Shown in pieces: positions 8,143 through 16,704 of a DNA stretch of 40,197 bases. The position numbers were made by a program, and so were the translations under genes. Each line of letters begins with the position of its first letter. Positions within the stretch are counted from its first letter, which is position 1. The notes under the pieces are model-generated. The model was given only the letters and a program-made list of their open reading frames with translations, searched no databases and had not been told where the DNA came from. Source of the DNA: Actinomycetes bacterium (GTDB taxonomy: Bacteria; Actinomycetota; UBA4738; HRBIN12); assembly GCA_021155985.1 (NCBI GenBank), contig JAJNBA010000009.1:1-40197 (forward strand), written 5' to 3'.

Positions 8143-9561
8143 ATGGGCGTGCTCGATCCGAAGCGATGGTCGCGGTCCGCGCGAGTGGTCGTCGCCGGCG
8201 TCGCACCCGCGGGAGTGGTCACGCTGGGAGCCCTCCTGCCGGTCCAGGTCTCCACGACCACGGCAGCCCTCTGCTACGTGCTCGCCGTCGTTGTCGCGGC
8301 GGCCACCGGCGGTCTGGTGCCGGGTCTGATCGCGTCCGTATGCTCCTTCTTGGCGCTGAACTTCTTCTACACGCCGCCATTCCACACGTTCGCGGTCGAG
8401 CAGCGCGCCGACCTGGTCGCGCTCGCCGTGTTCATCGCCGTGTCCGTGGCCGTGGGTACGATGCTGTCACGCGTCCTGGAGCAACGTGTTCGCGCCGAAC
8501 GTCGCGAGCGCGACGCTCGACTCCTCCATCACCTCGGCTCGCGACTGCGTTCGGGTGTACCGACCGCCGATGTGCTCCGGAGCCTCGCCGTGTCGATCAC
8601 CGAGCATTTCGACCTGGCCCGCTGCGAGATCATCAGCGATCTCGCCGAGGGACCGATCGTGGCCGAAGGTCGCAACGGTCCCGTGGACGGCGGCCGCGAG
8701 GAGATGATCCCCCTCGATGCGCACGAGCGGAACCTCGGTCGGATCCTCGTCGTGACGAACGGCACGAGGCCCGCCCTGAGCACCGAGGACCGCGGCGTGA
8801 TCCACACCCTCGCTTCGCAGATCGCGTTGGCGATCGATGGGATGCGGCTCGGCTCCGAAGCGGAGGCGGCACGGATCGAGGCGGAGACCAATCGCCTTCG
8901 TGCGGCGCTCTTCTCCTCGGTCACGCACGACCTCCGCACGCCGCTGGCGTCGATCATGGCATCCGTGTCAGCTCTCCTCGAACAGCGATCGCCGTTGCAG
9001 GTCGACCAGCGCCAAGAGCTCCTGGAAACCATCGATCAAGAAGCCGGGCGTCTCAACCGAGTGATCGGCAACCTGATGGACCTGTCGAGGATGCGCGCCG
9101 GGGCGATCACACCGTCGAAGGCGCCGACGGCGGTGGACGAGTTGATCGAAGGGGTCGTCGCCCGGACCGGGTACCTCTTGCGGGACCACGACTTCCGCCT
9201 CATGCTGCGAGAGAACCTTCCCGAGATCTCGCTCGATCTCGGGCAGATCGATCAGGCGCTGACGAACGTCCTCGAGAACGCGGCGAGATTCACGCCTCGC
9301 GGGCGACCGATCACGGTGGCGGCCGCTCGCTGGCACGACGGCGTGCAGATCCGGATCGCCGACCGGGGCCCGGGCGTCCCACGCGAGGACCGTGAGCGCG
9401 TGTTCGAACCGTTCGTCCGCGGTGAGGGGAGCACCGGCACGGGGCTCGGGCTCGCGATCGCCAGGGCCATCGTGGAGGCTCACGGCGGGACGATCCGGCT
9501 GACGGATGAGCCGGGCGGGGGCACCGCGGTCGTGATCGAGCTCCCAGGGGTGGCCGGGTGA
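8143..9561 (+). CDS. KdpD-like sensor histidine kinase (DUF4118 + HisKA + HATPase), lacking the N-terminal KdpD/Usp domains
   Basis: DUF4118-type TM region with LNFFYTPPFHTFAV; H-box FSSVTHDLRTPLASIMASVSALL; N box NVLENAARFTP; G boxes DRGPGVPREDRERVFEPFVR and GTGLGLAIARAIVEAHGG. Confidence 0.88.
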   Translation: MGVLDPKRWSRSARVVVAGVAPAGVVTLGALLPVQVSTTTAALCYVLAVVVAAATGGLVPGLIASVCSFLALNFFYTPPFHTFAVEQRADLVALAVFIAVSVAVGTMLSRVLEQRVRAERRERDARLLHHLGSRLRSGVPTADVLRSLAVSITEHFDLARCEIISDLAEGPIVAEGRNGPVDGGREEMIPLDAHERNLGRILVVTNGTRPALSTEDRGVIHTLASQIALAIDGMRLGSEAEAARIEAETNRLRAALFSSVTHDLRTPLASIMASVSALLEQRSPLQVDQRQELLETIDQEAGRLNRVIGNLMDLSRMRAGAITPSKAPTAVDELIEGVVARTGYLLRDHDFRLMLRENLPEISLDLGQIDQALTNVLENAARFTPRGRPITVAAARWHDGVQIRIADRGPGVPREDRERVFEPFVRGEGSTGTGLGLAIARAIVEAHGGTIRLTDEPGGGTAVVIELPGVAG

Positions 9562-10271
9562 CCGAGGGGCGCGTGCTGGTCGTCGACGACGACCCCCAGA
9601 TCCTCCGGGCGGTCCGGACGAGCTTGCAAGGCCACTCCTACGACGTCCTCACGGCTGGGAACGGGGAGACCGCCCTCGACCTCCTTCCGGACGCAGGCGT
9701 GGATCTGGTGGTCCTGGACCTCGGCCTCCCTGGGATCCACGGCCACGAGGTGATCGAGCGGATCCGATCGTGGTCGGACGTGCCGATCATCGTGCTGTCG
9801 GTGATGGACGGGCAGCGCGACAAGGTCGAGGCGTTCGAGGCAGGCGCGGACGACTACGTCACCAAACCGTTCGGGATGCCGGAGCTTCTCGCTCGGATGC
9901 GAGCCGTCCGGCGGAGGGTCGAAGGAGAAAAACGCTCGCCGATCGTGCGGTTCCGCGAGCTCGTGGTCGACCTCTCGCGACAGCTCGTGCTGCTCGACGG
10001 TGAGGCGGTGCATCTCACACCGACCGAATACCGGCTCCTCGAGGCGTTCGTCACGAACCCGGGAAAGCTGCTCACGCATCGTTGGCTGCTCCAGCGCGCA
10101 TGGGGGTCGGGTTACGCGACGGAGCATCAGTACCTCCGCGTGTTCATCCGCCAGCTCCGAGCGAAGCTTTCGGACGATCCCGCGCGTCCCCGGTTCATCG
10201 TCACCGAGGCGGGCCTCGGCTATCGATGGAAGCCGGACCCGGACCGCGACCCACCGGCCGCCGTATCGTGA
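9558..10271 (+). CDS. OmpR/KdpE-family response regulator
   Basis: Receiver domain (VLVVDDDPQ, VVLDLGLPG, GADDYVTKPF) plus winged helix (VHLTPTEYRLLEAFVTNPGKLLTHRWLLQRAWG); GTGA overlap with the kinase. Confidence 0.92.
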   Translation: MTEGRVLVVDDDPQILRAVRTSLQGHSYDVLTAGNGETALDLLPDAGVDLVVLDLGLPGIHGHEVIERIRSWSDVPIIVLSVMDGQRDKVEAFEAGADDYVTKPFGMPELLARMRAVRRRVEGEKRSPIVRFRELVVDLSRQLVLLDGEAVHLTPTEYRLLEAFVTNPGKLLTHRWLLQRAWGSGYATEHQYLRVFIRQLRAKLSDDPARPRFIVTEAGLGYRWKPDPDRDPPAAVS

Positions 10272-10275
10272 CCCG

Positions 10276-10632
10276 GTGCCCATCATCGAGATCCACGCGC
10301 TCCCGTCCGATCGGGGGCTCGACGTCCCTACCGCCCTCGCGGAGGTGACGGGCGCGGTCGCCGCGCACCTGGGCGAGGAGCCGCGGGGGACGTGGGCGAT
10401 CTGGCGACCCGTGGAGCCCGGGGCGTACGCGGAGGGCGCGGACGCTCCCTCCACGCAGCCCCGCGGAACGCATCCCGCGATAGTCGACTTGTTCGCCGGC
10501 CACCGCGACGACGCGCCCGAGCTCCTGCGGGCGGTCGGGCGGGCCGTCGCCGAGGCATTCGGCCTCGACGACGGCAACGTGGTCGTCCGCCTCACTGAGG
10601 CCGAGCCCGGACGTGTGTACTGGGGCGACTGA
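10276..10632 (+). CDS. Tautomerase (4-OT)-superfamily-like protein
   Basis: 118 aa, GTG start followed by Pro: M-PIIEIHALPSDRG; C-terminal half AVAEAFGLDDGNVVVRLTEAEPGRVYWGD. Confidence 0.55.
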   Translation: MPIIEIHALPSDRGLDVPTALAEVTGAVAAHLGEEPRGTWAIWRPVEPGAYAEGADAPSTQPRGTHPAIVDLFAGHRDDAPELLRAVGRAVAEAFGLDDGNVVVRLTEAEPGRVYWGD

Positions 10633-10636
10633 GCGC

Positions 10637-10642
10637 TACACT
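10637..10642 (+). promoter_or_regulatory. Predicted -10 hexamer TACACT for the ABC-F leader transcript
   Basis: TANNNT hexamer; the predicted TSS (6-7 nt downstream) coincides with GTG-AGC-TAG at 10649-10657. Confidence 0.4.
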
Positions 10643-10744
10643 CCGCGCGTGAGCTAGCGGGACCTCCTCGAGCAGACCGGGCGGATCCATCGAGCCCGCG
10701 TCGCCCCACGTCCGACGGAGGACGTCGCCCAAAGGAGCAGCCCG

Positions 10745-10798
10745 ATGATCGTCCCGCCCACGACCCGACACCCGCGATCCCCAGGAGCATCCCCATGA
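10745..10798 (+). CDS. Candidate 17-aa leader peptide (uORF) MIVPPTTRHPRSPGASP
   Basis: ATG 10745 with AGGAG SD at 10733-10737 (7-nt spacing); TGA 10796-10798 overlaps the ABC-F ATG at 10795-10797. Confidence 0.5.
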   Translation: MIVPPTTRHPRSPGASP

Positions 10799-12390
10799 AC
10801 GCCCTCGACGTGCGCGGCCTCTCCGTCGACGCCGGGGGCCTGACCGTCGTCCGCGCCCTCGACCTCACCGTCGGCAGCGGGGACAAGGTGGGCGTCGTCG
10901 GCCGCAACGGGGCAGGCAAAACGAGCACGCTGAAGGTCTTGGCCGGCGAGATGCCCCCTTCAGCGGGCACGGTGGAACGGCGCGGGGCGCTGGGCTACCT
11001 CCGGCAGGATCCACGGCAGGACCGATCGGACGACGCGACGAGCGGGATCGAGTACCTGCTGGCCGCCCGCGGCCTCGTCGAGCTGCAGCGTGGGGTGGAG
11101 AAGGCACGGCTCCGGCTGGAGGAGCACGCGTCCGAGGATCGGGTCGCGCGCTTCGCGCGCCTCGAGGAGGAGTACGAACGGCTCGGCGGGTATCGAGCCG
11201 AGTCGGACGCCCGCACGATCGTCGCCGGTCTCGGGCTGTCCCAAGATCGGCTCGGACTGCCGGTGGGCGCCCTCTCGGGTGGTGAACGACGCCGGCTCGA
11301 GCTCGCCCGCATCCTCTTCGGCGGTTCCGACCTCCTCTTGCTCGACGAGCCGACCAACCACCTCGACGCCGATGCGAAGGGCTGGCTGATGCGGTTCCTG
11401 GCGGGTTATCGAGGAGCCCTCCTCGTCGTGAGTCACGACATCGCGCTGCTCGACGTCTCGATCACCAGGATCCTCCATCTGGACCGCGACGGCGTCGTCG
11501 AATACCGCGGCACCTACACGCAGTATCGGGAAGCGAGGGCACGGGACGAGAAGCGCCTCACCGCGCTCGCCTCCCGCCAGGAGACCGAGATCAAGCGACT
11601 GAAGACGCTCGCCGATTCGATGCGCGGCCAGACCACGAAACGGGCGCGCAAGGCGAAGACCCTCGACACCCGGGTCGCTCGGTTGCAGGCGAGGAAGGTC
11701 GCCGCACCCACCCGCGAGCGCGGCGTTCGGTTCCGGTTCCCCCAGCCTCCGCACTCCGGTCGGACGATGCTCTCGGTCGACGACCTCATGAAGGCCTACG
11801 GCGGCCCCGCCGTCTTCGAGAGCGTCTCGTTCGAGGTGGAGCGAGGCGAACGGCTCCTCGTGATGGGGCTCAACGGGGCCGGGAAGACGAGCCTCCTCAG
11901 GATCCTCGCGGGGGAGACTCGCGCGGACGCGGGCACGTTCCGCCTCGGACACGGTGCCCAGCTCGGCTACTACGCCCAGGAGCACGAAGGGATCCACGAG
12001 GGGATGACGGTGCTGAGCCACATGCACCAGGCATCGCCCGCCGACGACCAGTCGCTCCGTGCCCTGCTGGGGATGTTCGGTCTCCCGGGGGAGCGCGCGT
12101 TCCAGGATGCCGGAACCCTGTCCGGCGGCGAGAAGACGAAGCTGGCGCTGGCCCAGCTCGTGGCCGGCCGGAAGAACCTCTTGCTCCTCGACGAGCCGAC
12201 GAACAACCTCGATCCACCGTCCCGAACCGCGATCGCGCAGGCGCTCCGCGACTGGCCGGGAGCGATGGTGATCGTCAGCCATGACACGGAGTTCGTCGAA
12301 GCCCTTGCCCCGGAGCGTGTCCTGTTGATGCCGGACGGGAGCCTGGACTACTGGAGCGCGGATCTCCTCGACCTCGTCGCGCTCGCCTGA
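10795..12390 (+). CDS. ABC-F family ATPase (tandem ABC domains, no TM)
   Basis: Two Walker A motifs (GRNGAGKTS, GLNGAGKTS), two signature motifs (LSGGERRRLELARIL, LSGGEKTKLALAQLV), LLLDEPTNHLD and LLLDEPTNNLD, interdomain Arg/Lys-rich linker. Confidence 0.93.
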   Translation: MNALDVRGLSVDAGGLTVVRALDLTVGSGDKVGVVGRNGAGKTSTLKVLAGEMPPSAGTVERRGALGYLRQDPRQDRSDDATSGIEYLLAARGLVELQRGVEKARLRLEEHASEDRVARFARLEEEYERLGGYRAESDARTIVAGLGLSQDRLGLPVGALSGGERRRLELARILFGGSDLLLLDEPTNHLDADAKGWLMRFLAGYRGALLVVSHDIALLDVSITRILHLDRDGVVEYRGTYTQYREARARDEKRLTALASRQETEIKRLKTLADSMRGQTTKRARKAKTLDTRVARLQARKVAAPTRERGVRFRFPQPPHSGRTMLSVDDLMKAYGGPAVFESVSFEVERGERLLVMGLNGAGKTSLLRILAGETRADAGTFRLGHGAQLGYYAQEHEGIHEGMTVLSHMHQASPADDQSLRALLGMFGLPGERAFQDAGTLSGGEKTKLALAQLVAGRKNLLLLDEPTNNLDPPSRTAIAQALRDWPGAMVIVSHDTEFVEALAPERVLLMPDGSLDYWSADLLDLVALA

Positions 12391-12406
12391 CCGCTATGCT
12401 CCGCCG

Positions 12407-14071
12407 ATGAGCCCGGCCGACCTCGCCTTCGTGAACGGCTCCGTGCACACCGTGGATGCGGCTCGCACCCGGGCGAGCGCGGTCGGCGTCCGGGACGGCA
12501 GGATCGTCGCGGTCGGAAGCGACGACGAGATCCGCGACGGGATCGACGCCACGACCAGCGTGGTCGACCTCCGGGGACGGATGCTGGTGCCCGGGTTCCA
12601 GGACGCGCACATCCACCCGGTCAGCGCCGGCGTCGATCGGTTGCAGTGCGATCTGCACGACCTCCACACCCGCGACGAGTACGTGGAGGCCGTGCGGTCC
12701 TACGCAGAGGCGCATCCGGATCGGGAATGGATCCTCGGAGGAGGCTGGTCGATGGACGTGTTCCCCGGCGGCACCCCGACCAAGGACCTCCTCGACGCCG
12801 TCGTCCCCGATCGCGTGGTGTTCCTGCCGAACCGGGACGGTCACAGCGCGTGGGTCAACAGCCGCGCCCTCGAGGTCGCCGGCGTCACGGCGGCCACGCC
12901 CGATCCGGGCGATGGCCGGATCGAGCGCAGCCTCGACGGCGAGCCCAGCGGGGCCCTCCACGAGGGCGCCGCCGGGATCGTGGGCGACCTCGCGCCGGTA
13001 TCGACGCCGGACGAGGTGTACGCGGGACTGCTCGAGGGGCAGCGGTACCTGCATTCCCTAGGGATCACCGGGTGGCAGGACGCCATCGTGTCCACGGATC
13101 GGGGGATGAACAACTACGCCGCCTACGTCCGAGCCGGAGAGACCGGCGACCTCACCGCCCGCGTCGTCGGCGCCCTCTGGTGGGACCGGGATCGCGGCGC
13201 GGAGCAGGTCGACGACCTGCTCGCGCTCCGGGACGGCGGGCGCTCCGGCCGGTTCGCCGCGACGAGCGTGAAGATCATGCAAGACGGCGTGTGCGAGACG
13301 TTCACCGCGGCCGTCCTGGAGCCGTACCTCGACGCCGACGGCAACGTCACGGACCAGCGCGGGATCTCCTTCGTCGACCCCGAGGCGCTGAAGGGCTACG
13401 TGACCACCCTGGACCGGTTGGGGTTCCAGGTGCATTTCCACGCCCTCGCCGAGCGCGCCGTGCGGGAATCGCTCGATGCGATCGAGGCGGCGCTCCAGAC
13501 GAACGGCCCGAGTGACCATCGGCATCACCTCGCCCACCTGCAGATCGTCCACCCCGACGACATCCCTCGGTTCCGTCGGCTGCGGGCCGTCGCGAACGCC
13601 CAGCCGCTCTGGGCCGCGCACGAGGGCCAGATGGACGATCTGACGATCCCGTTCCTCGGCGAGCCTCGCTGGCGTTGGCAGTACCCGTTCGGCTCCCTCG
13701 TCCGGTCGGGAGCCGGTCTCGCGATGGGAAGCGACTGGTCGGTCTCGAGCCCCGACCCTCTCGAGGAGATCCATGTCGCGGTGAATCGGGTGATGCCACC
13801 CTCCTATCCCTACGGGAACGGGAACGGCGAGGTGTTCCTCCCGGACGAGCGTGTCGACCTCTCGACGGCGCTCGCAGCGTTCACGATGGGATCGGCCTAC
13901 GTGAACCACCTCGACGACGTGACCGGCTCGATCGAGGTGGGGAAGTACGCGGACCTCGCCGTCGTGGACCGAGATGTGTTCGCCCATCCCGCGGACGAGA
14001 TCGCCGAGGCCCAGGTCGACGCCACGTTCGTCGAAGGCACGGCCGTGTACGAACGCGCCGGAGCGGACTGA
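12407..14071 (+). CDS. Amidohydrolase (amidohydro_3 / YtcJ-like)
   Basis: GRMLVPGFQDAHIHPVSAG metal-binding motif; FHALAERAVRESLDAIE; MGSDWSVSSPDPLEEIHVAVNR; C-term GSIEVGKYADLAVVDRDVF. Confidence 0.85.
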   Translation: MSPADLAFVNGSVHTVDAARTRASAVGVRDGRIVAVGSDDEIRDGIDATTSVVDLRGRMLVPGFQDAHIHPVSAGVDRLQCDLHDLHTRDEYVEAVRSYAEAHPDREWILGGGWSMDVFPGGTPTKDLLDAVVPDRVVFLPNRDGHSAWVNSRALEVAGVTAATPDPGDGRIERSLDGEPSGALHEGAAGIVGDLAPVSTPDEVYAGLLEGQRYLHSLGITGWQDAIVSTDRGMNNYAAYVRAGETGDLTARVVGALWWDRDRGAEQVDDLLALRDGGRSGRFAATSVKIMQDGVCETFTAAVLEPYLDADGNVTDQRGISFVDPEALKGYVTTLDRLGFQVHFHALAERAVRESLDAIEAALQTNGPSDHRHHLAHLQIVHPDDIPRFRRLRAVANAQPLWAAHEGQMDDLTIPFLGEPRWRWQYPFGSLVRSGAGLAMGSDWSVSSPDPLEEIHVAVNRVMPPSYPYGNGNGEVFLPDERVDLSTALAAFTMGSAYVNHLDDVTGSIEVGKYADLAVVDRDVFAHPADEIAEAQVDATFVEGTAVYERAGAD

Positions 14072-14161
14072 CTTCCGGTCACCCGGCGTGGTTGCCTGGC
14101 TCCGACGGCGCTCGCACGATAGCCACGGCATCCCGCCACCCCTCGAGAGGAGTCACCCACG

Positions 14162-15319
14162 ATGACCGAGCCCTTCGACATGAGCCTCGTCCAGCGGGGA
14201 GCGCGCAACCGTCGGACCCCGTACTACGAGGCGACCCAGCGGTACGGCCCGAAGGGCTTCACCGTCTACAACCACATGTACTTCCCGATCCGCTTCGACA
14301 CGTTCGAGGCGGAGTTCGAAGCGCTGTTGCACGGGGTCACGGTGTGGGACGTCTCGGTCGAGCGCTGCCTCGAGATCTCCGGGCCGGACGGCTTCCGGTT
14401 CTCGCAGCTCCTCACGCCGCGGGATCTCTCGAAGTGCGCGGTGGGTCAAGGCAAGTACGTGCTGATCTGCGACAGCGACGGCGGCATCGTGAACGACCCG
14501 GTCCTGACCCGCATGGATGAGAACACGTTCTGGTTCGCGCTCGCGTCCTCGGATGCCCTGCTGTTCGCACGGGGCCTCAAGAACGCGTACCCCGACCTCG
14601 ACGTCACGATCCGAGAGGCCGACGTCGCACCGCTGCAGGTCCAGGGGCCGAAGTCGAAGGATCTGATGGCGAAGCTCCTCGGCTCGGAGATCCTCGACCT
14701 GAAGTACTACTTCTGGACCGAAGCGAAGATCGCCGGCGCACCCGTCGTGGTCACGCGCACCGGATGGACGTCGGAGATCGGCTACGAGGTCTACCTGACC
14801 GACACGACCAAAGGCACCGAGGTCTTCGAGGCGATCATGGAGGCGGGTCAGGAGTTCGGCGTCGTCCCGACCGGCCCGAGCGACATCCGCAGGATCGAAG
14901 GCGCGATCTTCAACTGGGGTGCCGACATGACGTACGAGAACAACCCGATCGAGCTGGGGATGGAACGCCTCGTCGCATGGGATCTGTCGGATGACGCCTC
15001 GATCTCGATCGGTGCGCTCCGCAAGATCCGCGACGAGGGCGTCGCGCAACGGATCAACGGCGTGGAGTTCGATGGGCCAGCGTTCCCGGCGCTGAACAAC
15101 GTCAAGTGGCCGGCCCTCGACGAAGGCGAGCGGATCGGCAAGGTGACGTCGGCGATCCACTCGCCGAGGCTCGGCAAGAACATCGGTTACTGCTGGCTCC
15201 CCGCGGAGCGGTCGTCGGCGGGCACCGCGGTGTCGGTCGAGACCGAGTGGGGCACCCGGACCGCCACCGTCGTCCCGATGCCGTTCGTCGACCCGGACAA
15301 GTCGATCCCCGTCTCGTAG
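14162..15319 (+). CDS. Aminomethyltransferase-fold protein, DmdA-like
   Basis: TVYNHMYFP, VTVWDVSVERCLEISG, LTPRDLSKCAVGQGKYVLICDSDGGIVNDPVL, PLQVQGPKSKDLM, VTRTGWTSEIGYEVYL; matches remembered DmdA motifs (VWDVAVERQVEIKG, MTCRDLSK, GGxxNDPV, LQVQGPLS). Confidence 0.82.
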   Translation: MTEPFDMSLVQRGARNRRTPYYEATQRYGPKGFTVYNHMYFPIRFDTFEAEFEALLHGVTVWDVSVERCLEISGPDGFRFSQLLTPRDLSKCAVGQGKYVLICDSDGGIVNDPVLTRMDENTFWFALASSDALLFARGLKNAYPDLDVTIREADVAPLQVQGPKSKDLMAKLLGSEILDLKYYFWTEAKIAGAPVVVTRTGWTSEIGYEVYLTDTTKGTEVFEAIMEAGQEFGVVPTGPSDIRRIEGAIFNWGADMTYENNPIELGMERLVAWDLSDDASISIGALRKIRDEGVAQRINGVEFDGPAFPALNNVKWPALDEGERIGKVTSAIHSPRLGKNIGYCWLPAERSSAGTAVSVETEWGTRTATVVPMPFVDPDKSIPVS

Positions 15320-15449
15320 CGTCGCAGGCTATAGAAACCTAACCACCGTTCAACCCCATCGTTCCTGTTCAGGGGACATGTCGTGACTTGCGCACACGCC
15401 CGTCTTGAACGATGATTCAGCCTGGTCCGGCGCGGAACGAGGAGGAACG

Positions 15450-16631
15450 ATGGTCAACGAACGACCCGAGATGCTCGCGAAGAGCGCGACCCTGTACTTC
15501 GGCCCCTGGTACCGCCAGTCGCCGTTCTTCCGGTCGACGCTCCGGGCGGGCTGCACCGCCTACGACATCTACAACCACATGTATCTCCCCGGGTACTTCG
15601 ACGATCCCGAGGTCGAGTATCACCTCCTCGCGACCGGCGTCACGATGTGGGACGTGGGCGTGGAGCGCACCGTCCAGATCGCCGGGCCGGACGCCGACCG
15701 GCTGATCGACATGATCACGTGTCGCGATCTCTCGACGTGCGCGGTGAAGCAGGGCAAGTACATGATCGTCACCGCGCCGGACGGAGGGATAGTGAACGAT
15801 CCGGTCCTGCTGCACGTCGCCGAGAACACGTGGTGGATGCAGCTTGCCGACTCCGATGCGGGCCTGTACGCGATGGGGGTCGCCGCCACGTCGGGCCTCG
15901 ACGCCGAGGTCTCGTTCCCGGACGTCCACCCGATGCAGGTCCAGGGTCCGCTCTCCGCCAAGACGCTCGAGAAGCTCGTCGGTCCTGCGATCTACGACAT
16001 CAAGTACTACTGGGTGGACGAGTTCGAGATCCAGGGCATCCCGGTCCTGATCAGCCGGACGGGGTGGACCGCGATCCCGGGCTTCGAGGTGAACCTCCTG
16101 GACGGCAGCAAGGGAGACGAGCTCTGGAGCGCCGTCGCCGGGGCGGGCGAGGAGTTCGGGATCAAGCCCATCGCGCCGTGCGAGGCCCGCCGGATCGAGG
16201 CCGGGATCTTCAACTACGGATCCGACATGAGGATCGACGACACGCCGCTCCACGTGATGGGGCTCGAGCGCCTCGTCGAGGAGCAGCCGCAGGACTACAT
16301 CGGGAAGGAGGCCCTCGAGCGGCTCAGGCGGGAAGGGGTGGCTCGGAAGCTCGTCGGCATCGAGCTCGAGGGCGATGAGCTCCGAGCGGAGATGTCCGAG
16401 TACTGGCCGGTCCATCACGCGGGCACCCAGGTCGGTCACATGACCGACGCCGTCTGGTCGCCCGGCCTGGCCAGGAACATCGGCTACGTCTGGGTGCCGA
16501 TCGACCTCTCCGCGCCCGGGACGTCGCTCGACGTCGAGACCGAGGACGGCGACCGTCTCGTGGGGCGAACCGCTGCCATCCCGTTCGTCGATCCGCGGAA
16601 GGAGCGGCCCGCCGGCTCGCTGCTCGAGTAA
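15450..16631 (+). CDS. Second aminomethyltransferase-fold protein, DmdA-like paralog
   Basis: VTMWDVGVERTVQIAG, MITCRDLSTCAVKQGKYMIVTAPDGGIVNDPVL, MQVQGPLSAKTLEKLVG, ISRTGWTAIPGFEVNL; SD gaggagg before ATG 15450. Confidence 0.82.
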   Translation: MVNERPEMLAKSATLYFGPWYRQSPFFRSTLRAGCTAYDIYNHMYLPGYFDDPEVEYHLLATGVTMWDVGVERTVQIAGPDADRLIDMITCRDLSTCAVKQGKYMIVTAPDGGIVNDPVLLHVAENTWWMQLADSDAGLYAMGVAATSGLDAEVSFPDVHPMQVQGPLSAKTLEKLVGPAIYDIKYYWVDEFEIQGIPVLISRTGWTAIPGFEVNLLDGSKGDELWSAVAGAGEEFGIKPIAPCEARRIEAGIFNYGSDMRIDDTPLHVMGLERLVEEQPQDYIGKEALERLRREGVARKLVGIELEGDELRAEMSEYWPVHHAGTQVGHMTDAVWSPGLARNIGYVWVPIDLSAPGTSLDVETEDGDRLVGRTAAIPFVDPRKERPAGSLLE

Positions 16632-16704
16632 CCTCGACGCTCAGCGCCTCCGACGGAGGTGGCGGAACGCCGAACCCTGGCAGGACCTGGAGCGAACCCC
16701 TCGC

